Part shown: in pieces, positions 23,533 through 32,173 of the stretch
Numbering within the stretch: the stretch's first letter is position 1
Layout: each line of letters starts with the position of its first letter
NCBI GenBank assembly: GCA_019309485.1
Contig: JAFDGC010000027.1
Span: 1-53,251 of the forward strand
Direction: 5' to 3'
DNA from: Deltaproteobacteria bacterium
GTDB lineage: Bacteria; Desulfobacterota; Desulfobacteria; Desulfobacterales; UBA2156
DNA: 53,251 nt
Program-made: the position numbers and the translations under genes
Notes under the pieces: model-generated
The model's input: only the letters and a program-made list of their open reading frames with translations
What the model was told of the DNA's origin: nothing
Database searches by the model: none

Positions 23533-25016
23533 GACCTGTTTTCTCCAGACGCTTCGGGGGATTCCATGGAAAATGCCTTAAGCCCCGGGATCTCTTTTAT
23601 GATGCGGCGGCGCACGTCCTCCGGGATAACTGAAGCCGGCGGGCGGTTTAAAATCTGTCGCACCCTTTCCGCTGCCCGCATGCGGGTGTCTTTTGCCCCG
23701 TTTTGAACCCATGCGTGCCGATTTTCGCGGTCGCTGAGTTTGGGGAGGAACTGTTCTTTCCGCATGTGTCGCCGGGTGTGGCGGGACGATACAAAATGCC
23801 CGCCTGGGCCCACCTTTTTCAGCAGGTCAAAGGCCAGGGTCTCCTCATCCACGCGGATGCCTTCCACGGCCCGCATGACCATCCCGATGATCTCATCGTC
23901 GATGACCAACTTGTCATAGGATGCAGTCATGCAGAATTCCAGGAATCCAGCGGCGTCATGAATAAAATTGGCGCCTGCAAGGGCCGTCAGGAGGTTGGTG
24001 ATGGCCGATTCGTAGCCGGCCTGGGCATCGTTTACTTTGGCGTCCGACATGCCGGCGGTGGCATAGATGGGCAGTTGATAAAACCGAGCCATCTGGGCCG
24101 CCGCGGCGTTGATCAAGCCCATCTCCACCGCACCGGCGAGATACTTCATATCCCGCAGATCCGTGATGGAAGAGATGCAACCGAACAGCACCGGTGTTCC
24201 GGGGTTGACCAATTGGGTCAACATGACACCCGTAAGGGTATCCACGCAATCCACCACCAGGTTCCCGGCCAGAGTGATGGGGGCGGTGGCGCCGCATAAG
24301 GGTTCGGCGGGCACCACGAGGGGGATGCCGTTTCGGGCCACCTCGATGGCAAGCCGGCCGTAGTCTTCGTCGATTTTAAAGGGGCTGATGATGCAGGTGA
24401 CCATGGAAATAAAGGGGCGGGCCAATAATTTTTCCCGGGAGCCCGCTATCATCTCGGCCATTTTGATGACATTCCGGATCCCTTCCACCGAATAGACGCC
24501 GCCCATTACGTGTTTTCGGGTATGGTTCAGTGCCGCACCGAAACGGTTTACATCGATGTGGGGGGCGTCCACATCGTGGGGAAACACGTTGAGCATATAA
24601 AAATGGATGTTCTCCAGCGCATCCACCACCCGGGCCATGTCGATGATGTCTTTGAGTTCCGACGGCCGGGAATCGTTGCTCCCCGGGTCCTGAACGTTCA
24701 GTGCCGTCCCGCCGGTACCCAGATAAACGCGGGCGCCGCCGATTTCACAATCCAGGGAACCTTCCGGCGCCCGACCGCACAACCGAATCTCCGCGGGGGC
24801 TTTTTCCACAAGTTCCATGACCATGGCCCCGGAAAATTTGACGATGCGGTTGCCCTCGTCCACGTCGGCACCGGCCGCTTTGAAAATTTTTCTCGCCTCG
24901 GCGTGATTGACCTGCACCCCGACTTCTTCGAAAACCCGGATTACCGTGGCATGGATATGTTGAATGTCCTCATCGCTCAGGGGGTTATACATCCCGCCGT
25001 GGAGTCCTTTTCGCAT
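23529..25016 (-). CDS. trimethylamine methyltransferase (MttB) family protein, non-pyrrolysine, copy 2
   Basis: The 495-residue MttB-superfamily protein has an N-terminal YNPLSDEDIQHIHATVIRVF, DCEIGGARVYLGTGGTALNV (read in two parts), a central ISPFKIDEDYGRLAIEVA, and a C-terminal GPGGHFVSSRHTRRHMRKEQF motif common in the MttB family. There is no in-frame amber codon. It is clearly diverged from copy 1 rather than a recent duplicate, so it probably has a different substrate or is a partner subunit. It is translationally coupled to the following methyl-THF methyltransferase gene. Confidence 0.9.
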   Translation of the reverse strand: MRKGLHGGMYNPLSDEDIQHIHATVIRVFEEVGVQVNHAEARKIFKAAGADVDEGNRIVKFSGAMVMELVEKAPAEIRLCGRAPEGSLDCEIGGARVYLGTGGTALNVQDPGSNDSRPSELKDIIDMARVVDALENIHFYMLNVFPHDVDAPHIDVNRFGAALNHTRKHVMGGVYSVEGIRNVIKMAEMIAGSREKLLARPFISMVTCIISPFKIDEDYGRLAIEVARNGIPLVVPAEPLCGATAPITLAGNLVVDCVDTLTGVMLTQLVNPGTPVLFGCISSITDLRDMKYLAGAVEMGLINAAAAQMARFYQLPIYATAGMSDAKVNDAQAGYESAITNLLTALAGANFIHDAAGFLEFCMTASYDKLVIDDEIIGMVMRAVEGIRVDEETLAFDLLKKVGPGGHFVSSRHTRRHMRKEQFLPKLSDRENRHAWVQNGAKDTRMRAAERVRQILNRPPASVIPEDVRRRIIKEIPGLKAFSMESPEASGENRS

Positions 25017-25058
25017 GATCCCTTTCTCCTATTATGGTATTTTGATCGGGCCGGTTTT

Positions 25059-25748
25059 TTACCGCCTCGCGATACAGTCCGCTTTCGCACAATGATCGCA
25101 GGGGTTATACGCGGCTTCCGGACTTTCGGCTGGATGATCCAGTACGCCGAATACACCGGAAACGGATTTCCGAGGCATCATCAGAAACGCATCGCTGAGC
25201 TGTACGCCCAGAGTGTTTTCTTTATCGAACTGGTCGAAGATTTTTTTCTGCTCGGGAAGGGGCAAATCACAGTATCCCGGGCTGAAACGCCGGGTGACGG
25301 ATTTTCCGTTTCGCGCAAAACGACTCGCCATCCGCCGGTGGAACTGATCCACCACGTCTTCCACCGTCAGGGAGGCCATCACATCGAGCACATACGCGTC
25401 CGCATAACGGCCTTTTTCCATGATCCGCGCGATTTCTTTTTCAAGCCCGGGTCCAATGGTGGCGATGAAGAAAAAGACCATGGACGCGTCTTTTAGGGTG
25501 CGGGCCAATTTGACGCTGTTAAAGGACGTCCCGTTGACAAGGATCACCTGTTTTTTTGTCACACAATCCACGCGCTCTGAACGAAAATTCACCCGGGGTG
25601 CGGCCAATTTATCGACACGATCCGTCAACCCCTCCACACGACGTTCCACCGAATCCGTCATGGAGGATTTTTTCTTTTGTGCCGGCGCACCCATAAAACA
25701 CGCCAGTCGGCGCATATCCAAATCGTGATGGAAATCAGTGATGACCAT
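25059..25748 (-). CDS. MetH-activation-domain-like protein (corrinoid reactivation)
   Basis: The 229-residue protein contains the SAM-binding reactivation fold of cobalamin-dependent methionine synthase as a stand-alone unit. Diagnostic segments are FFFIATIGPGLEKEI, DVMASLTVEDVVDQFH and RRFSPGYCDLPLPEQKKIF (R-x-S-P-G-Y). The C-terminus carries CDHCAKADCIARR, a Cys cluster possibly for metal binding. In MetH this module uses SAM to remethylate inactive cob(II)alamin; here it probably rescues the MttC-like protein or delivers electrons to it. The start at 25748 has AGGAG upstream; an open frame to 26006 runs into a repeat and was rejected. It is the first gene of the cluster. Confidence 0.85.
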   Translation of the reverse strand: MVITDFHHDLDMRRLACFMGAPAQKKKSSMTDSVERRVEGLTDRVDKLAAPRVNFRSERVDCVTKKQVILVNGTSFNSVKLARTLKDASMVFFFIATIGPGLEKEIARIMEKGRYADAYVLDVMASLTVEDVVDQFHRRMASRFARNGKSVTRRFSPGYCDLPLPEQKKIFDQFDKENTLGVQLSDAFLMMPRKSVSGVFGVLDHPAESPEAAYNPCDHCAKADCIARR

Positions 25749-25939
25749 ACCATTGGCTCCTTCTTTTTGCATATCGGTGTCCACCCATGCATGGATCCTG
25801 AAATCGAGTTTGCCACGCGCTTTGGTAACGAAAATCTGACGTAAATAAATCTTGTTTGGAAACAGGTTTTCAGGTGTGCCCCGGTTTGGAGCGGTGCCGG
25901 GAGCTCCCCTGAAATTTCGAAGATGCCGCCCGGTCAAAA

Positions 25940-26124
25940 TTGATGAAATCGTAAAAAGCACTTTTTGGGATGGCAAAGTAAAAAGCGCCAGATGCAAGGC
26001 GCGCAAATCCTTAGGAATGATGCATACTTACAGATACGCCGCGATGACCTGTCTGCGTGCAACGCACAGGCAGGCGAAGGATGCAGCGCAACGCCGCACT
26101 TGACCTTTCTACGAAGCCATCAAA
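25940..26124. repeat. MITE-like element with ~20-bp inverted ends
   Basis: The left end TTGATGAAATCGTAAAAAG matches the reverse complement of the right end (TTTGATGGCTTCGTAGAAAG) at most positions. The roughly 145-base interior holds imperfect palindromic segments and no transposase frame. The GATGGCTTCGTA-AAAG end sequence is of a type often dispersed in deltaproteobacterial genomes (from memory, not searched). Confidence 0.6.
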
Positions 26125-26300
26125 GTTTATTTTTATATATGACCGTATGCATTGAGTCCTATATATATTTTGGGGGATATAAAGTCAAGTATTTTTTAAA
26201 TCGAATCTTTTTGCTTTCAAAACAAGATATTTTTTACCGCCCATGCCCATGAATCGCGTCTATTTATCCCGATGAAAGGGTTCATTTTTCGGCCGCCGCA

Positions 26301-26346
26301 TCGTGAGTCCGCCTTAAAAGGCGGGACCAGCCCAAAGCGCTCCGCT
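26301..26346. repeat. right-arm copy of the paired-hairpin repeat
   Basis: CCGCCTTAAAAGGCGG with the flanking GGGACCAGCCCAAAGCGCTCCG is a shortened, diverged right arm. Confidence 0.5.
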
Positions 26347-26397
26347 AACATATTATTCATTGTGTTGAATGGTATATTTGAGATCTATTTGGATTTT

Positions 26398-26417
26398 ATT
26401 TATTGTATACGATAAAT
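26398..26417. promoter_or_regulatory. 20-bp palindrome, candidate MarR operator
   Basis: ATTTATT-GTATAC-GATAAAT is an inverted repeat with one mismatched pair, centred on GTATAC, 170 bases before the marR ATG. The size and symmetry fit a MarR-family dimer site. Confidence 0.5.
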
Positions 26418-26587
26418 GTTTAAGGTATAAATGATTTCGCCCCTTGAACGGTTAAAGCCGATTCGTAACAATGGCTTGTCCGTCATGGAACCGGAGGAAG
26501 TGGTTTACAACTTGGCACGGATACACTACAAGCGATGCCATCCTTATGGCGTCGCCACTGATTTTTTAGGGTCGAAAGGAGAGGGGA

Positions 26588-27094
26588 ATGACAAACGAGC
26601 AGAACGACATCCCCAGCAGCATCACCCCCGAGCAACGCTGTCGGGAAATTTTGATCTATATCCGAAAAATCATGCAGGCCATCGCCCTTTACTCAAGGGA
26701 TTTGAGCCGTAAATACGGGCTCACCGGCCCCCAACTGGTAATCCTCAATGAAATTTCAAGACGCGGTCACGTCCCGGTGACGGAACTGGCCCGCTCCATC
26801 AGTTTGAGCCAAGCCACGGTCACGGATATCCTGAACCGCATGGAAAAAAAAGGCCTGGTCGCCAAAAAACGCAGCGAAAAAGACAAGCGCCTCATTATCA
26901 TCGAACCCACTGAGACGTGTCTTTCCATCCTCGGCAACGCCCCGCCGCCGTTGCAGCAGACCTTCATCGAGCGGTTTTCCGAATTGGCCGAATGGGAACA
27001 AATGATGATCTTAAGTGCCTTGCGGCGGGTGGTGGATCTCATGTCCGCCCAGAAAATGGATGCCGCCCCGTTTCTCTCTTCGGACATTGCATAA
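26588..27094 (+). CDS. MarR family transcriptional regulator
   Basis: The 168-residue winged-helix protein has N-terminal dimerisation helices, LTGPQLVILNEISRRG, a recognition helix in ISLSQATVTDILNRMEKKG (read LSQATVTDILNRME), and the wing VAKKRSEKDKRLIIIEPT. MarR proteins are usually repressors released by small phenolic or acyl ligands. Its position directly before the liv transporter genes, in the same direction, suggests that it senses the transported compound or a derivative. The start has AAAGGAGAGGGG upstream. A palindrome upstream could mediate autoregulation. Confidence 0.92.
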   Translation: MTNEQNDIPSSITPEQRCREILIYIRKIMQAIALYSRDLSRKYGLTGPQLVILNEISRRGHVPVTELARSISLSQATVTDILNRMEKKGLVAKKRSEKDKRLIIIEPTETCLSILGNAPPPLQQTFIERFSELAEWEQMMILSALRRVVDLMSAQKMDAAPFLSSDIA

Positions 27095-27103
27095 CGGCGT
27101 AAA

Positions 27104-27164
27104 GCCTTCCCCGCTGCTCCCAAAAAGGCGATTTCCCTCGGATTCCACAGGCACCGGGGAAGGC
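27104..27164. repeat. GC-rich dyad downstream of marR
   Basis: GCCTTCCCCG pairs with CGGGGAAGGC 41 bases later. The CGGGGAAGGC word also occurs in the repeat at 39040-39114, so this is probably another member of that palindromic family. It may terminate part of the marR transcript. Confidence 0.45.
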
Positions 27165-27303
27165 GTTACAACGTTCATTCGCATGCGGCCCGATGCCTTT
27201 CCTTTCGTCCTTTCCCCGCTGTTCCGGCGCACCAACATTGGGGTTTAGATGATCAGTTTCTGCTTGCATTTCCCCCCCACCTTTTTTTATAAACCCAAGG
27301 CTT

Positions 27304-28059
27304 ATGTCGGTTTTATCTCTTGAAAAGGTGAGCGTCCGGTTCGGCGGGCTCCAAGCCCTCTCCCAGGTCTCCTTCGATTTGGGACCGGGAGAAATCGTGG
27401 GGTTGATCGGGCCCAACGGCGCCGGAAAGACCACGGTTTTTAACGTGATTACCGGGGTGTATTCCACCACGGGGGGGAAAGTCGCCTATGATCACAAGAA
27501 CATATTGGGTCTCAGACCACACCGCATCCTCGCTTTGGGCGTCGCCCGCACCTTTCAAAACATCCGCCTTTTCCAGAAGATGACGGCCATGGAAAATATT
27601 ATGGTGGCCCAGCACTGCCGCACCAAAGCGGGCGTTGCCGGGGCGATTCTCAGGACGCGGGGTCAGAAACACGAAGAGGCCCTGATCATGGATAAGGCCA
27701 TGGAAGTCCTAGAGTTCATGGGCCTCAAGGACAAAGCTGGTGAAATCGCGTCCAGTCTGCCCTATGGCCTCCAGCGCCGGCTTGAAATCGCACGCGCCCT
27801 GGGTTCGGAACCCAAAACCCTCTTGCTCGATGAACCCGCCGCCGGGCTCAATCCCCTGGAGAGCCGGGCCTTGATGGGGATCATTGAACGCATTTTGGAC
27901 AGGGGCGTCAACGTGCTCATGGTGGAACACGACATGAAGGTGGTGATGAGTATCTGCCACCGCATCGTGGTCCTGGATCATGGGGTGAAAATCGCTGAAG
28001 GCGGGCCCCGGGAAATTCAAAAGGATCCGGAAGTCATCCGGGCGTATTTGGGAAGCTAG
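27304..28059 (+). CDS. livG: branched-chain amino-acid type ABC transporter ATP-binding protein LivG
   Basis: The 251-residue ATPase has Walker A GPNGAGKTT near residue 38, Q-loop VARTFQNIRLF, signature LPYGLQRRLEIARAL (LivG-type, PYGxQR instead of LSGGQ), Walker B LLLDEPAAGLN, and the switch His in MVEHDMKVVM. LivG works with LivF as the heterodimeric motor of HAAT-family importers for branched-chain amino acids, amides, benzoate-like acids or related solutes. It is first in the operon; marR lies 210 bases upstream. Confidence 0.93.
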   Translation: MSVLSLEKVSVRFGGLQALSQVSFDLGPGEIVGLIGPNGAGKTTVFNVITGVYSTTGGKVAYDHKNILGLRPHRILALGVARTFQNIRLFQKMTAMENIMVAQHCRTKAGVAGAILRTRGQKHEEALIMDKAMEVLEFMGLKDKAGEIASSLPYGLQRRLEIARALGSEPKTLLLDEPAAGLNPLESRALMGIIERILDRGVNVLMVEHDMKVVMSICHRIVVLDHGVKIAEGGPREIQKDPEVIRAYLGS

Positions 28060-28142
28060 CGGTGTTCGGGCGGTTCCGTTGGGCCGCCCGTGGGATTGGG
28101 TATGGATCGGCAACAATACTACCAAGAAAAAGGAGGAGTCGT

Positions 28143-29271
28143 ATGAAGCGTTTCGTTCTCACAGTCTCGATTGCGGCCTTGGCGTCGGTCTTTTTGATGA
28201 CCGGTCCGGCGATGTCCGAAAACCTGAAAATCGGGAGCATGAGCCCCCTTACCGGACCCTACGCTGCCGACGGCAACGACATCGCCAACGGTGTCCGCAC
28301 CGCCATCGCCGTCGTCACCGCAGAAGGGGGGATCCCGGGCTTTGACAAGATCGCGCTTTCCCCCCAGGACACGGCCTGTGATCCGCGCCAGAGTGTGGCG
28401 GCGGCCAACAAGCTCGTCAACGAAAGCGTCAGTGCGGTCATCGGCGCCTATTGCTCCAGCTCCACCATCCCCGCTTCCGAGGTCCTGGACGAGGAAAGGA
28501 TTCTCATGATCACCCCCGCCTCCACCAATGAGAAGGTCACCGAGCGGGGCTTGAAATATATGTTCCGTACCTGCGGCCGCGATGATGACCAGAGCAAGGC
28601 CGCCGGCAAATTCATCAAGGACTACCTCAAGGCCAAAACCCTTTTTCTGGTGGACGACAAGACCACGTATTCCCAGGGACTCGCCGATAACGTGGCCAAA
28701 GAAGCCAAAGCCCTGGGGATTCAAGTGGTGGGGCACGAACACGTGAATCAGGGGGATAAGGATTTTTCCGCCGTCCTGACAAAGGTGAAAGCCGCAAGTC
28801 CCGATGTCTTTTACGTGAGCCTCCAGAATTCCGCCTCCGGGGCGTTGATGCTGATCCAAGCCAAACGCACCGGCATTCAGGCCGCCATATTGGGCCAGGA
28901 TGCCGTCTACCATCCCCAGCTCATCGAAATCGGGAAAGACGCAGTGGAATCTGACGTTCGGATATGTGGATACGAAACAGCCCTCCTATCAGAAGTTCCT
29001 AAAGGCGTATTCCACCGAATACGGCGAGCCGGGGGCGTATTCCACCTATGCCTACGACAGCGCCATGGCCTATTTTAAAGCCGTCAAAGCCGCCGGTTCC
29101 ACGGATCCCGACAAAGTTCGGGCACAGATGCTTAAGCTGAACTTTCCCGGGGCGTCAAAGCAGATACGCTACAAGGAAAACGGGGATTCCGGATCCAACT
29201 ACATCGTCCGCCGGGTCAATGGCGGCACGTTCGTAAACTTCTGGAACCCGGTCACCGGCCAGCTCTATTAA
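28143..29271 (+). pseudogene. livK: ABC transporter substrate-binding protein (LivK-like), frameshifted
   Basis: The first frame (from the ATG at 28143, with AAGGAGGAG upstream) encodes a signal peptide (SVFLMTGPAMS-EN) and the periplasmic binding fold (IGSMSPLTGPYAADGND, VIGAYCSSSTIPAS). It runs to about KDAVES at 28952. The family sequence then continues in another frame (LTFGYVDTKQPSYQKF...) to the TAA at 29269-29271. A small indel around 28945-28960 separates the frames; the expected AVEG-x-Y-LTFG segment is shortened. The first frame would stop at 29078 with an unrelated tail. Both halves keep normal coding character, so this is either a recent mutation or a sequence error. It binds the ligand for the Liv importer. 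Confidence 0.85.
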
Positions 29272-29287
29272 CGCCTAAAAAAACGGA

Positions 29288-29334
29288 CCCCATGGCCTCC
29301 CCGAAAACGGAGAGCGCCATGGGGGCCTCTTTTC
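29288..29334 (+). terminator. hairpin between livK and livH
   Basis: CCCCATGGC pairs with GCCATGGGG, followed by GGCCTCTTTTC. It may attenuate between the abundant binding protein and the permease genes. Confidence 0.5.
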
Positions 29335-29347
29335 GGATCGTCCGTCC

Positions 29348-30250
29348 ATGGACTATTTCCTGCAGCAGCTGATCAACGGCCTGACCCTGGGGGGCATCTA
29401 CGCGCTCATCGCCCTGGGCTACACCATGGTCTATGGAATTATTCAGCTCATCAACTTCGCCCACGGGGAATTTTTTGCCGCCGGCGGATACATGGGCGTC
29501 ATTCTCCTGAGTTATCTGGCCGCCTCCGGTGCCGGACCCTATGTCTGCCTGGCGGGCGCCCTGATCCTCACCATGGGGTACTGCGCCGTTTTGGCCATGG
29601 CGGTGGAAAAAGTGGCCTACAAGCCCCTGCGGCACTCTTCCCGGCTCTCCGTTTTGATATCGGCGTTGGGGATGTCCATCTTTTTACAAAACGGACTCAT
29701 GCTGACGCAGGGGGTCTACGACAAGGCCTATCCCACCCAGATGACCCAGGGGAGTTTCCAGGTGGCCGGCCTTTACATCAGTTACATGCAGGTCATCATT
29801 GTGGCCGTTACGGGAATCCTGCTGGTGGCCCTCAACGCCCTGGTCTTCAAGACACGGATCGGGAAGGCCATGCGGGCATCGGCCCAGGACAAGATCATGT
29901 CCGGCCTCGTGGGGATCGACTCGGATCGGATCATCTCTTTGACGTTCGCCATCGGCGCCGGCCTGGCCGCCGCCGCCGGCATCATGGTGGGGTTTTACTA
30001 CGGCTCGGTCCACTATGGTATGGGGTTCGTCCCGGGCATCAAAGCCTTTGCCGCAGCCGTTCTGGGGGGCATCGGCAACGTTACCGGCGCCATGATCGGC
30101 GGCGCGCTGATCGGAATCATCGAAGTCTTTGCCGCGGGATACCTTTCCAGCGAATACAAGGATGTCTTCGCCTTCGTCATCCTCATCGCCGTATTGTATT
30201 TCAGGCCCACCGGTATCATGGGAGAAAACGTAGATGACACGCGGGTCTAG
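29348..30250 (+). CDS. livH: branched-chain amino-acid type ABC permease LivH
   Basis: The 300-residue inner-membrane permease has about eight hydrophobic helices. The N-terminal QQLINGLTLGGIYALIALGYTMVYG block (read LINGLTLGGIYALIALGY) and INFAHGEFF are hallmarks of LivH, as is the C-terminal GGIGNVTGAMIGGALIGI loop that contacts the ATPases. It overlaps livM by 17 bases. Confidence 0.94.
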   Translation: MDYFLQQLINGLTLGGIYALIALGYTMVYGIIQLINFAHGEFFAAGGYMGVILLSYLAASGAGPYVCLAGALILTMGYCAVLAMAVEKVAYKPLRHSSRLSVLISALGMSIFLQNGLMLTQGVYDKAYPTQMTQGSFQVAGLYISYMQVIIVAVTGILLVALNALVFKTRIGKAMRASAQDKIMSGLVGIDSDRIISLTFAIGAGLAAAAGIMVGFYYGSVHYGMGFVPGIKAFAAAVLGGIGNVTGAMIGGALIGIIEVFAAGYLSSEYKDVFAFVILIAVLYFRPTGIMGENVDDTRV

Positions 30251-31454
30251 TAAAGCCTGGATTGCCCTGGGGGTGGGTTTGGTCTGGTTCTACCTGATCC
30301 TCTGGCCCCTCATGGGCATCACCCCCGAAGGTCTCCAATTCATCCCTTCCCTGGTCGTCTGGCTCAAGGTGGCCGCGGCGGCCTTCGTGCTGGTGAGCCT
30401 GAATCAACTGCGGACCGCCGGTGCCCTCGCGTTCATCGGAAAACCCACCACCGCCGCATGGACCGAAATCCGAAAAATCTATAAAAAGGTCCCTGTCCGG
30501 GTCTGGATATCGGTGGTCTTCTTTCTCGCCTTGGTCTTCCCCCTGACCACTGGCCGGTATGAAAAGGACGTGGTCATCAATGTGATGATCTATGTCTGCC
30601 TGGGTCTGGGCCTGAATATCGTCATCGGCCTGGCCGGATTGCTGGATCTCGGGTATATCGCCTTTTACGGGGTGGGTGCATATACCTATGCCCTGCTCTC
30701 GGTGCACTTTCAGTTGTCCTTTTGGCTTTGCCTCCCTGTGGCGGCGGTCTTTGCCGCCGTTTCCGGCTGTATCATCGGGTATCCCACCCTCCGCATGCGC
30801 GGCGACTATTTGGCCATCGTCACCCTTGGGTTCGGGGAAATCGTCCGATTGATTCTCAACAACTGGATGAGCCTGACCAATGGGCCCAACGGTATCCTCG
30901 GCATTCAGCCCCCCGGGTTGTATTGGCCCGGGTTTTCCAGCGGACTGACCCTGGAGTACATCTGGCTCAAGAAGCTCAATTACTTATATTATGTCATTTT
31001 GGCCCTGGTGGTCTTTACCATCATCGCGGTTCATCGTCTCAACTATTCCCGCATCGGTCGGGCCTGGGAAGCCATCCGGGAGGATGAAACCGCTGCGGAA
31101 CTCATGGGGGTCAACACGTTCACGCTAAAGCTTCTGGCATACGCCATGGGAGCAGTCTTCGGGGGATTGGCCGGCGCCTTTTTTGCCGCACGCATGCGCT
31201 TCGTGAGTCCGGAATCCTTTACTTTCCTGGAATCAGCCATGGTTTTAAGCATGGTGATCCTGGGCGGCATGGGGTCCATTCCCGGCGTGATCCTAGGGGC
31301 TTTGGCCCTCATCGCCCTTCCGGAGGCTTTTCGCGGTTTTGAACTCTACCGGATGCTCGCCTTCGGGGGTGCCATGGTACTGATGATGATTTTCCGGCCG
31401 TCGGGATTCTGGCCTGCCAAACGCATGGGACAGCGATCCGAGGAAAGAGGGTAA
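30234..31454 (+). CDS. livM: branched-chain amino-acid type ABC permease LivM
   Basis: The 406-residue permease has an N-terminal extension of about 100 residues with two extra hydrophobic segments and a charged linker (TEIRKIYKKVPVRV). The LivM core follows: NIVIGLAGLLDLGYIAFYGVGAY, split at LLD, GDYLAIVTLGFGEIVRL, GRAWEAIREDETAAELMGV and LGGMGSIPGVILGA. It pairs with LivH to form the channel. The start overlaps livH. Confidence 0.94.
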   Translation: MTRGSSKAWIALGVGLVWFYLILWPLMGITPEGLQFIPSLVVWLKVAAAAFVLVSLNQLRTAGALAFIGKPTTAAWTEIRKIYKKVPVRVWISVVFFLALVFPLTTGRYEKDVVINVMIYVCLGLGLNIVIGLAGLLDLGYIAFYGVGAYTYALLSVHFQLSFWLCLPVAAVFAAVSGCIIGYPTLRMRGDYLAIVTLGFGEIVRLILNNWMSLTNGPNGILGIQPPGLYWPGFSSGLTLEYIWLKKLNYLYYVILALVVFTIIAVHRLNYSRIGRAWEAIREDETAAELMGVNTFTLKLLAYAMGAVFGGLAGAFFAARMRFVSPESFTFLESAMVLSMVILGGMGSIPGVILGALALIALPEAFRGFELYRMLAFGGAMVLMMIFRPSGFWPAKRMGQRSEERG

Positions 31455-31456
31455 GA

Positions 31457-32173
31457 GTGGAGCCCGTTTTAGAGTTGAAAAATGTCTCGGCGGGATACGG
31501 CCGGATCCAGGTGCTGCGCGATATCTCCTTGAAGGCCTTTCCCGGGGAAATCGTTTGCATGATCGGCGCAAACGGTGCAGGAAAGAGTACGACCCTGATG
31601 ACCATCTGCAACGTGGTCACGGCCGCCCGGGGGGACATCCTTTACCGCGGGAATCGAATCAACGGCATCAAATTCAGTAAACTTCCGCCCATGGGCCTCT
31701 GCCAGGTGCCCGAAGGCCGGCGCATATTTCCGCGGTTGACCGTACAGGAAAACCTCGAACTCGGGGCCTTTTTCCGTAAAGATTCGACCCGTATCCAAGA
31801 AGACCTGGACATGGTTTTCGACTTTTTCCCCATTCTCCGGGAACGCGCAAACCAGAAAGGGGGAACCCTCTCGGGGGGGGAACAACAGATGTTGGCCATC
31901 GGCCGGGCCCTGATGAGCCGCCCCCGTGTCCTTCTGCTCGATGAACCGTCGTTGGGCTTGGCCCCTCTTTTGGTGGGGCAGATCTTCAACAAGATCACGG
32001 AAATCAATCGCCAGGAGGGGACCACTATCCTTTTGGTGGAACAAAACGCCAACGTGGCCCTGAAGGTCAGCCGGCGCGGCTATGTCCTGGAAACGGGGAC
32101 CGTTGTCATGGAAGATGATGTAAAAAATCTATTGCAAAACCCGGATATCCGCAAAGCATACCTCGGAGAATAA
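31457..32173 (+). CDS. livF: branched-chain amino-acid type ABC transporter ATP-binding protein LivF
   Basis: The 238-residue ATPase has Walker A GANGAGKST, the LivF-type VPEGRRIFPRLTVQENLELG segment (read VPEGRRIF and LTVQENLELG), signature LSGGEQQMLAIGRAL, Walker B LLLDEPSLGL, and the switch segment LLVEQNANVAL (Gln replacing the switch His, as usual in LivF). The start codon is GTG at 31457, two bases after livM stops. It is the last gene of the operon. Confidence 0.94.
   Translation: MEPVLELKNVSAGYGRIQVLRDISLKAFPGEIVCMIGANGAGKSTTLMTICNVVTAARGDILYRGNRINGIKFSKLPPMGLCQVPEGRRIFPRLTVQENLELGAFFRKDSTRIQEDLDMVFDFFPILRERANQKGGTLSGGEQQMLAIGRALMSRPRVLLLDEPSLGLAPLLVGQIFNKITEINRQEGTTILLVEQNANVALKVSRRGYVLETGTVVMEDDVKNLLQNPDIRKAYLGE

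Larger units (their letters stand above)
25749..26587. other. long AT-rich intergenic region between the methyl-transfer cluster and marR
   Basis: About 840 bases without a convincing gene. It contains a MITE-like element (25940-26124), a half copy of the paired-hairpin repeat (26301-26346) and a near-perfect 20-bp palindrome (26398-26417). The flanks at 26125-26280 are markedly AT-rich compared with the coding sequence. Promoters for both divergent units presumably lie here. Confidence 0.6.

Noticed and set aside
21174-25016. Pyrrolysine-containing trimethylamine methyltransferase
   Set aside because: Both MttB-family genes are uninterrupted and have no in-frame amber codon; pylT/pylS genes were not seen.
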